13,419 nt of DNA from Clostridiales bacterium (GTDB lineage: Bacteria > Bacillota > Clostridia > Lachnospirales > Lachnospiraceae), in contig JAHZHF010000036.1 in assembly GCA_019420405.1 (NCBI GenBank), positions 1-13,419 on the forward strand, given 5' to 3'. The notes below the pieces were generated by a model. It saw nothing but the letters and a program-made list of their open reading frames with translations. It had not been told where the DNA came from and made no database searches. Shown here piece by piece: positions 5,278 to 10,881 of this stretch (positions are counted from its first letter, which is position 1; every line of letters begins with the position of its first letter). A program made the position numbers and the translations under genes.

Positions 5278-7782
5278 ATGGAAGATAATATTTTTGATAA
5301 AGTCCATGAGGTCGATTTGAAGAAGACGATGGAGTTTTCTTACATCAACTATGCCATGAGCGTAATCGCGGCGAGGGCTCTCCCGGATGTAAGGGATGGA
5401 TTAAAGCCCGTTCAGAGAAGAATCCTGTATTCTATGATCGAGCTGAACAACGGACCGGACAAGCCGCATCGTAAGTGTGCGCGTATCGTCGGTGATACGA
5501 TGGGTAAATACCATCCGCATGGAGACAGTTCCATCTATGGAGCTCTCGTAAATCTTGCGCAGGAGTGGTCCACCAGATATCCTCTTGTTGACGGGCATGG
5601 AAACTTTGGTTCTGTGGACGGGGACGGCGCGGCGGCAATGCGTTATACAGAGGCGCGTCTGAGTAAGATTTCCATGGAGATGACAGCGGATATCAATAAA
5701 GATACCGTTGATTTTGCACCGAACTTTGATGAGACGGAGAAAGAGCCGACCGTTCTTCCCTCCAGATTCCCGAATCTGCTTGTGAACGGAACCTCAGGAA
5801 TTGCGGTGGGAATGGCGACGAATATCCCGCCTCACAACTTAAGAGAAGTAATCGGAGCGGTTGTAAAGATCATTGACGACCAGATCGATGACAACGGCGA
5901 GACTACGATTGAAGATATATTAAAGATCATCAAAGGGCCTGATTTCCCGACAGGAGCGGAGATCCTCGGTACGAGAGGGATCGAGGAGGCATATAGAACG
6001 GGACGCGGAAAGATCAGAGTACGCGCTGTCACCAATATCGAACCGATGCAGAACGGAAAGAACAGAATCATTGTAACTGAGCTTCCGTACATGGTGAATA
6101 AAGCGAGACTGATTGAGAAGATTGCGGAGCTTGTGAGAGATAAAAAAATCGATGGAATCACAGATCTGAGCGATCAGTCAAGCCGTGAAGGAATGAGAAT
6201 CTGTATCGAACTCAGAAGAGATGTAAATCCGAATGTCATTCTGAATCTTCTGTACAAACATACGCAGCTTCAGGATACGTTCGGTGTGATTATGCTGGCG
6301 CTTGTGAACAACCAGCCTAAGGTCATGAACCTTCTTGACATGCTGAAATATTATCTGCAGCATCAGGAAGAAGTTGTCACAAGAAGGACAAAATATGATC
6401 TCAATAAAGCGGAAGAGCGCGCGCATATTTTACAGGGGTTACTTATCGCCCTGGATAACATTGACGAAGTAATCCGGATCATCCGCGGATCAAAGACCGT
6501 CCAGATCGCTAAGACAGAGTTGATGGAAAGATTTGAACTTTCCGACGCACAGGCACAGGCTATTGTGGACATGCGTCTGAGGGCTCTGACAGGTCTGGAG
6601 AGAGAGAAGCTGGAAGCAGAGTATGCGGAGCTTATGAAGAAGATCGAAGAGTACAGAGCGATCCTTGCTGACCGCAAACTGCTCCTCGGTGTGATCAGGA
6701 AAGAAATCCTTGTGATTTCTGAAAAATATGGTGACGAGAGAAGAACTCATATTGGCTATGATGAATTTGATATCTCAATGGAAGATCTGATTCCGAGGGA
6801 GAATGTCGTGATCACAGTGACCAATATGGGATATATCAAGAGAATGAGCATGGATACCTTTAAGAGCCAGAACCGTGGAGGAAAAGGTATTAAGGGAATG
6901 CAGACTCTTGAGGAAGATTTCATACGCGAGCTGTTTGTGACAACGACGCATCATTATATCATGTTCTTTACAAATAAAGGACGTGTATACCGCCTCAAAG
7001 CATATGAGATTCCGGAAGCAGGAAGGACGGCGAGAGGAACCGCTGTTATCAACCTGCTCCAGCTCATGCCGGATGAAAAGATTACAGCGACGATTCCGAT
7101 CTACGAGTATGAAGACGGAAAATATCTGTTCATGGCAACCCAGAAGGGGCTTGTGAAGAAAACTCCGATCAAAGAGTACATGAATGTGAGAAAGACCGGA
7201 CTTGCCGCAATCGTACTGAGGGAAGATGATCTACTGATAGAAGTGAAGGTAACGGATAATAACCAGGATGTTCTTCTTGTAACAAAATACGGACAGTGTA
7301 TCCGGTTCAGTGAACAGGATGTGCGCTCTACAGGAAGAGTTTCCATGGGCGTGCGCGGCATGAACTTAAGCGATAATGATGTGATCGTCGGAATGCAGAT
7401 GAGCAATCAGGGAAATGATATGCTTATCGTGTCCGAGCGCGGAATGGGCAAGCGTACGGATATGGATGAATTCACAAGACAGAACCGCGGCGGAAAAGGC
7501 GTAAAATGCTATAAGATCACAGAAAAGACCGGAAATGTGGTTGGAATGAAGGCCGTGGATGAAGATAGTGAGATCATGATCATTAATACAGAAGGCATTG
7601 TAATCCGCATGAAATGCTCAGATATTTCTCAGTACGGACGAATTACTTCTGGAGTAAAATTGATTAATTTACCTGAACATGAAAAAGTTGCAAGTGTGGC
7701 AAAAGTAAGAAAAGCTTCTGCTGAGATTGACGGAGAACAGGTAGAAATCACGGAAGAAACAGAAGAAGATACAAAAGAATAA
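5278..7782 (+). CDS. gyrA: DNA gyrase subunit A
   Basis: This 834-residue protein is the DNA breakage-reunion subunit of gyrase. The N-terminal winged-helix region contains AAMRYTEARL with catalytic Tyr123 preceded by Arg122. The quinolone-determining segment reads HPHGDSSIYG: Ser84 corresponds to E. coli Ser83, and Gly88 occupies the position of E. coli Asp87. The C-terminal beta-pinwheel that wraps DNA has a GyrA box QNRGGKG at residues 531-537 and an identical copy at 735-741. The protein ends in an acidic tail (about 811-834). A strong AAGGAG ribosome-binding site lies before the ATG, after a repeat-rich leader. GyrA rather than ParC is supported by the GyrA boxes and the gyrB neighbour. 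A terminator follows 28 bp after the stop. Confidence 0.98.
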   Translation: MEDNIFDKVHEVDLKKTMEFSYINYAMSVIAARALPDVRDGLKPVQRRILYSMIELNNGPDKPHRKCARIVGDTMGKYHPHGDSSIYGALVNLAQEWSTRYPLVDGHGNFGSVDGDGAAAMRYTEARLSKISMEMTADINKDTVDFAPNFDETEKEPTVLPSRFPNLLVNGTSGIAVGMATNIPPHNLREVIGAVVKIIDDQIDDNGETTIEDILKIIKGPDFPTGAEILGTRGIEEAYRTGRGKIRVRAVTNIEPMQNGKNRIIVTELPYMVNKARLIEKIAELVRDKKIDGITDLSDQSSREGMRICIELRRDVNPNVILNLLYKHTQLQDTFGVIMLALVNNQPKVMNLLDMLKYYLQHQEEVVTRRTKYDLNKAEERAHILQGLLIALDNIDEVIRIIRGSKTVQIAKTELMERFELSDAQAQAIVDMRLRALTGLEREKLEAEYAELMKKIEEYRAILADRKLLLGVIRKEILVISEKYGDERRTHIGYDEFDISMEDLIPRENVVITVTNMGYIKRMSMDTFKSQNRGGKGIKGMQTLEEDFIRELFVTTTHHYIMFFTNKGRVYRLKAYEIPEAGRTARGTAVINLLQLMPDEKITATIPIYEYEDGKYLFMATQKGLVKKTPIKEYMNVRKTGLAAIVLREDDLLIEVKVTDNNQDVLLVTKYGQCIRFSEQDVRSTGRVSMGVRGMNLSDNDVIVGMQMSNQGNDMLIVSERGMGKRTDMDEFTRQNRGGKGVKCYKITEKTGNVVGMKAVDEDSEIMIINTEGIVIRMKCSDISQYGRITSGVKLINLPEHEKVASVAKVRKASAEIDGEQVEITEETEEDTKE

Positions 7783-7810
7783 TAAAGAAATAAAAGAAAT
7801 GTAAAAATGA

Positions 7811-7851
7811 CTGCTGCGTATAGGGGAAAGCTCCGTACGCAGCAGTTTTTT
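7811..7851 (+). terminator. Intrinsic terminator after gyrA
   Basis: CTGCTGCGTA (7811-7820) pairs perfectly with TACGCAGCAG (7836-7845), with further pairing of GGGG and CTCC within the loop. Six T residues follow at 7846-7851. This marks the end of the gyrase transcript. Confidence 0.93.
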
Positions 7852-7864
7852 AGTTAGGTATATA

Positions 7865-8091
7865 TTCATTAACTTCCGTCTTGAAAAGCTCAGAAAACAG
7901 CCCTATTTCGAGAAAAATTCTGCGGGGATGGAGGATGAAGACGGGTGACTTCGAAAGGGAATTAGTGAAACTGGAACTTCTTAGTTCCCCTTATTCCCTG
8001 GAGCGGAACCCGGATGCGTCCTCCATCCCCGCAGAATATGTTTTAGAAATCACCTCTGTTTTCGGACGTTTTATACACGGAAGTTAGTGAA
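7865..8091. repeat. Near-palindrome of about 227 bp, unidentified element
   Basis: Two arms of about 110 bp are imperfect inverted copies of each other. The ends are TTCATTAACTTCCGT (7865-7879) and its inverse at 8077-8091 with one difference in 15. An inner 19-bp block is perfect: 7917-7935 against 8019-8037, GC-rich around GCGGGGATGGAGGA. GAAAACAG, ATTTC, CGGGT and AGGGAAT blocks also match between arms. The centre is GGAACT-TCTT-AGTTCC at 7973-7988. No credible gene or clear target-site duplication is visible. It could be a MITE-like insertion, an old inverted duplication or a structured RNA; the sequence alone does not decide. Confidence 0.85.
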
Positions 8092-8113
8092 CTTTATAGC
8101 TGAACTGTTATAA

Positions 8114-8132
8114 TTTATTGATAAACAATAAA
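8114..8132. promoter_or_regulatory. Operator candidate 1 (7-bp-arm dyad)
   Basis: TTTATTG and CAATAAA are perfect inverted arms around a 5-bp ATAAA spacer, directly upstream of the operon's -35 hexamer. The core TATTG-N5-CAATA recurs in variant form exactly 21 bp downstream. It may be the site of the Xre-family regulator encoded in the same operon, which is inference. Confidence 0.5.
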
Positions 8133-8136
8133 AATA

Positions 8137-8151
8137 TATTGACAAATAATA
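8137..8151. promoter_or_regulatory. Operator candidate 2, overlapping the -35 hexamer
   Basis: TATTG-N5-TAATA has the same architecture as the dyad at 8116-8130. The 14-bp strings ATTGATAAACAATA and ATTGACAAATAATA agree at 12 of 14 positions and are offset by exactly 21 bp, two helical turns. The second copy covers the -35 hexamer, as expected for a repressor site. Confidence 0.45.
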
Positions 8152-8167
8152 TATATAACCATATAAT
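8139..8167 (+). promoter_or_regulatory. Consensus sigma-A promoter of the DUF2975-Xre-DUF4173 operon
   Basis: TTGACA at 8139-8144 and TATAAT at 8162-8167 are both perfect consensus hexamers with a 17-bp AT-rich spacer. Transcription would start near 8174, about 36 nt before the first gene. Such a strong basal promoter next to two dyads suggests control by repression. A TGTTATAAT extended -10 at 8106-8114, without a clear -35, could be a secondary promoter. Confidence 0.88.
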
Positions 8168-8209
8168 CCACATAAAGAACAAAGAAAAATCTGATTCAGG
8201 AGGGAGAAT

Positions 8210-8662
8210 ATGAGACAAAGCAGATTGATCCTATTTACGAAGTATTTTCTTGACTTTATGTTCTGGTCGGGGATTGTGGCGGTGGCTGCTCTTCCATATA
8301 TATTGAAACTGGCCGGAACATATTATTTCGACGATTTCAGAGAACATTATTATTTTATGCTGATCATACTTTTTATATCGGGAATGTGCGGAATTATTAT
8401 CGTCTATCAATTAAGAAAGATGATGAAGTCTGTAGTAAAAAAAGACTGCTTTATCATAGAAAATATCAGGAGCCTGAAAGTGATGGGGCATACAGCTTTT
8501 GTTATAGCGGTGATGTTTGTAGTAAAAGTGATTGTTCTTCCGGCTCCTGCAGGATTTGTTATTATTCTTACCTTCTTTATTGCGGGAATTTTCAGTCATG
8601 TGCTGAGTCTTGTTTTCGAGGAAGCGGTCCGCTATAAAGAAGAAAATGACCTGACGATATAG
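8210..8662 (+). CDS. DUF2975-type four-helix membrane protein
   Basis: The 150-residue product is predicted to be an integral membrane protein with four hydrophobic segments, at about residues 14-34, 47-66, 94-111 and 114-136. A basic stretch (RKMMKSVVKKDCFIIENIRSLKVMGH, about 69-94) falls between segments 2 and 3. That loop, with its FIxxNIRxLKxMG pattern, and the C-terminal EENDLTI resemble the DUF2975 family, whose biochemical role is not established. DUF2975 genes are commonly followed by a small Xre-type regulator, as here. An AGGAGG at 8198-8203 lies 6 nt before the ATG. The gene is the first of an operon driven by the consensus promoter upstream. The family is recognised from pattern memory, not a search. 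Confidence 0.8.
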   Translation: MRQSRLILFTKYFLDFMFWSGIVAVAALPYILKLAGTYYFDDFREHYYFMLIILFISGMCGIIIVYQLRKMMKSVVKKDCFIIENIRSLKVMGHTAFVIAVMFVVKVIVLPAPAGFVIILTFFIAGIFSHVLSLVFEEAVRYKEENDLTI

Positions 8663-8684
8663 ACGAGTATGGGAGGAACGGAAG

Positions 8685-8918
8685 ATGGCTATCATAGTTA
8701 ATCTTGATGTCATGATGGCAAAAAGAAAAATGAGTGTGACAGAACTTGCAAACAGAGTAGATATTACGATGGCGAATTTATCCATTCTGAAAAATAACAA
8801 AGCAAAAGCAGTAAGGTTTACTACTCTGGACGCAATCTGCCGGGTGCTTGAATGTCAGCCGGGAGACATTCTGGAGTATGTGGAGGATGATGCCGATGAC
8901 GAACAATATAGTGAATGA
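8685..8918 (+). CDS. Small Xre-family (Cro/C1-type) transcriptional regulator, YozG-like
   Basis: This 77-residue protein is essentially one helix-turn-helix domain. The segment MSVTELANRVDITMANLSILKNNKAKAVRFTTLDAICRVLECQPGDILEY (residues 16-65) has the Cro/C1 HTH layout, with the recognition helix around TMANLSILKNN and the GDILEY ending typical of the short YozG-like group that accompanies DUF2975 proteins. The C-terminus is acidic. A GGGAGG ribosome-binding site at 8671-8676 lies 8 nt before the ATG, and the gene begins 22 bp after the DUF2975 stop. Its 3' end overlaps the start of the next gene by 23 bp. It probably regulates its own operon through the dyads at 8114-8151; that target assignment is inference. 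Confidence 0.88.
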   Translation: MAIIVNLDVMMAKRKMSVTELANRVDITMANLSILKNNKAKAVRFTTLDAICRVLECQPGDILEYVEDDADDEQYSE

Positions 8919-10470
8919 GAATGAAAATAGGAATGAGATATTTATTAATAAAATGAGAGAAAACCGCAGATGGTTTCTGGGAACGAGTCTGATCTATGGG
9001 ATTATTTTTGCTTTTTGTCTTTATCAGAATATGTCCGGCATTACGTTTCCTGTTCTGACAGTGGTTCTTCTTCTGTTTTCACGGATCTATTTAAATAAGG
9101 CCGGGATCGAAATTAAAAAAGGAACGGTATGGTATGCTTTGGGGATCATGCTTCTGGGGCTGTCTACCTGTCTTACAGCAAATGGATTTTTTCACTTTTT
9201 TAACAGTGCAGGAATTATCCTTCTATATATGAAGGGAATGGTTCATCAACTGTATGATGAGGGGAAATGGGAATTTCCCGACTATGTAAAAAATTTCTTT
9301 ACCATGGCAGGAACGTGGATTCTTTCTGTCAGAGAATTATTCACAGGTGGATCAAAAGACTGTGGAAAAAAGAAAGAAAATGAAGAGATTCGTGTGGAGA
9401 ACTTATCAGAAGAGAACGGACGGAAAACAGGACGGTTGAAAGAAAGTAAAAATCTGAGACAGATTATGGCCGGAGTGGTGGCTGCGTTTATCGTTCTTGT
9501 AATAGTTTTCCCCATGCTTTTAACATCAGACCGTATTTTTTACGAACTGTTTGATGACTTATTCGAATTTCTTAATCCTGTGAAAATCTTAATGAGATTT
9601 GATGTGGGGAATCTTCTGGGAATCACTTTTACAATATTGTTCGGAATGGTTTCTATCTACACATTTTTCGCGGGACTTTTCAAGAATAATCTGGAGTGTG
9701 GAAAAAAAGGGGAAAAGAATTTCAGAAGCGTTGTATCAGGGATTACTTTTACTACAGTTCTCACAGTCGTTTATGTTTTATATTGTGGAATACAGGTTCT
9801 CTTTTTATTTTTAAGACTGGATACGGGACTTCCGGATGGAGTTACTTATTCACAGTATGCAAGAGAAGGATTCTGGCAGCTTTTGTTTGTCAGTATTATA
9901 AATTTTCTGGCGGTGGTGATCTGTCTTCGGATATTTGAGAAAAATAAAATGTTAAATACTCTGCTCTGTATGATTTCCGTCTGTACCTGTATTATGATTT
10001 TATCCGCGGGATACCGGATGATGCTCTATGTGGCGGAGTATCATCTTACATTCCTGAGAGTACTTGTACTTTGGTTTCTGGCAGTTCTTATGATTATATT
10101 TCTGGGAGTAATGAGATGTATTTTCAGGAGAAATTTCAGACTGTTCCAATATATCACCGTTGTGATATCAATCTGTTACATCGGATTTTCGCTGATTCGT
10201 CCCGACTGTCTGATCGCAGAATATAATATCATTCACACAGAGGAGATGAACGAAAACGATCTGTTTTACCTCATGTACGGATTGTCCCGTGATGCTGCGC
10301 CGGTACTTTCACAGATTGATCTGAGTGATTCAGAAAATCTGTGGATGACCACGTATCTGGATGATTATTTTAAGAGTATTGAAAGTGGCAGAAAAACAGA
10401 CTGGAGAACATGGAATTATTCCCGGGTACGGGCGGAGCAGGAGGCAGAGGAATGGATGAATAAAAGATAG
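8896..10470 (+). CDS. DUF4173-type polytopic membrane protein
   Basis: With the start chosen here the product has 524 residues and many hydrophobic segments (about 26-45, 50-65, 80-95, 190-210, 240-262, 282-307, 328-346, 353-372, 385-406 and 417-435). A charged, Lys/Glu-rich soluble linker (about 150-190) splits it into two membrane halves, and the C-terminus (about 436-524) is soluble. The pattern YSQYAREGFWQLL (319-331) followed by helices and the TFLRVLVLWF segment match the DUF4173 family, which has no settled function. The frame is open from an ATG at 8848, but ATG 8896 is preferred because GGAGG at 8882-8886 lies 9 nt upstream, giving a 23-bp overlap with the regulator. The gene is in an operon with the DUF2975 and Xre genes and the BofA gene downstream. 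Confidence 0.8.
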   Translation: MTNNIVNENENRNEIFINKMRENRRWFLGTSLIYGIIFAFCLYQNMSGITFPVLTVVLLLFSRIYLNKAGIEIKKGTVWYALGIMLLGLSTCLTANGFFHFFNSAGIILLYMKGMVHQLYDEGKWEFPDYVKNFFTMAGTWILSVRELFTGGSKDCGKKKENEEIRVENLSEENGRKTGRLKESKNLRQIMAGVVAAFIVLVIVFPMLLTSDRIFYELFDDLFEFLNPVKILMRFDVGNLLGITFTILFGMVSIYTFFAGLFKNNLECGKKGEKNFRSVVSGITFTTVLTVVYVLYCGIQVLFLFLRLDTGLPDGVTYSQYAREGFWQLLFVSIINFLAVVICLRIFEKNKMLNTLLCMISVCTCIMILSAGYRMMLYVAEYHLTFLRVLVLWFLAVLMIIFLGVMRCIFRRNFRLFQYITVVISICYIGFSLIRPDCLIAEYNIIHTEEMNENDLFYLMYGLSRDAAPVLSQIDLSDSENLWMTTYLDDYFKSIESGRKTDWRTWNYSRVRAEQEAEEWMNKR

Positions 10471-10491
10471 AATGTGAGAATAGAATAGACT

Positions 10492-10725
10492 ATGAACAGG
10501 AAGGGAAGCGTTGGTTTGGAAAAGAAATTTGTGTCGGCAATCATCAATTTTTTAATACGGGCGGCAATCGGGATGGCACTGATTTTTTTCATCAACGAGT
10601 ATGTGATTCCACCTGATTCTTCAATTAATGTAGGTCTGAATGCGGTTTCCTTTTTGACATCGGGAACCCTTGGAATTCCTGGGGTTGGACTGCTTTACGG
10701 CATTCTCTGCTATCAAATTTTGTGA
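10492..10725 (+). CDS. BofA-family small membrane protein
   Basis: The 77-residue product has two hydrophobic segments (about 14-36 and 50-74). The second carries LNAVSFLTSGTLGIPGVGLLYGI, the N-x3-(S/T)-x-G-x-LGIPG-x3-L pattern of the BofA family. In B. subtilis, BofA restrains the SpoIVFB protease that processes pro-sigma-K in the sporulating mother cell, and relatives occur in many Clostridia. That exact role is not shown here. The start is uncertain: ATG 10492 has no clear ribosome-binding site, whereas TTG 10516 (residue 9) has AGGAAGGGAAG about 7 nt upstream and would leave a 69-residue protein. The gene lies 21 bp after the DUF4173 gene and is closed by a terminator, so it is the last gene of that operon. 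Confidence 0.78.
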   Translation: MNRKGSVGLEKKFVSAIINFLIRAAIGMALIFFINEYVIPPDSSINVGLNAVSFLTSGTLGIPGVGLLYGILCYQIL

Positions 10726-10740
10726 CATATTTACAAAAAT

Positions 10741-10788
10741 CGGCGGATTTTATTTTTGCTATGGACAAAATAAAATCCGCCGTTTATA
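10741..10788 (+). terminator. Intrinsic terminator with 16-bp stem after the bofA-like gene
   Basis: CGGCGGATTTTATTTT (10741-10756) pairs perfectly with its inverse at 10767-10782 around a 10-nt loop, followed by TTTAT. An A-run precedes the stem, so it may also work in the opposite direction. The loop and the downstream T-rich stretch also contain the promoter of the next operon. Confidence 0.88.
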
Positions 10789-10790
10789 AT
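10762..10790 (+). promoter_or_regulatory. Sigma-A promoter of the tad-like operon, embedded in the terminator
   Basis: TGGACA (10762-10767, one mismatch from consensus) and TATAAT (10785-10790, perfect) are 17 bp apart. The -35 lies in the terminator loop and the spacer is largely its distal arm. Transcription would begin near 10797, giving a leader of about 85 nt. Confidence 0.7.
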
Positions 10791-10821
10791 GCGTCTTACA
10801 CAGCAGAAATCAACTGCCGGA

Positions 10822-10849
10822 CGTCATCTTTTTGAGGGAATTGATGACG
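10822..10849 (+). promoter_or_regulatory. Leader stem-loop upstream of the TadZ-like gene
   Basis: CGTCATC and GATGACG are perfect 7-bp inverted arms separated by 14 nt, within the predicted leader. The loop contains GAGGGAA but no U-tract follows, so this is not a terminator. I did not recognise a known riboswitch. Confidence 0.4.
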
Positions 10850-10861
10850 CATCGTGATTAG

Positions 10862-10881
10862 CCGGGATTAAGGAGACCCGG
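10862..10881 (+). promoter_or_regulatory. Hairpin presenting the ribosome-binding site of the TadZ-like gene
   Basis: CCGGG (10862-10866) pairs with CCCGG (10877-10881) and the 10-nt loop contains AAGGAG (10870-10875). The stem ends at the base before the ATG at 10882. The ribosome-binding site decides this start and could be modulated by the hairpin. Confidence 0.5.

Noticed and set aside
7881..8087. A 68-codon open frame on the + strand inside the large palindrome.
   Set aside because: It lies wholly within the inverted repeat, has no ribosome-binding site, and its product has no recognisable pattern; the palindrome explains the sequence better.
8848..8895. A longer N-terminus for the DUF4173-type protein, starting at ATG 8848.
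   Set aside because: It would overlap the Xre gene by 71 bp with no ribosome-binding site, whereas ATG 8896 has GGAGG at a good distance.
10797..10881. A cyclic-di-GMP riboswitch ahead of the pilus operon.
   Set aside because: The leader is only about 85 nt and I could not find the conserved class I core; only simple stem-loops are visible.
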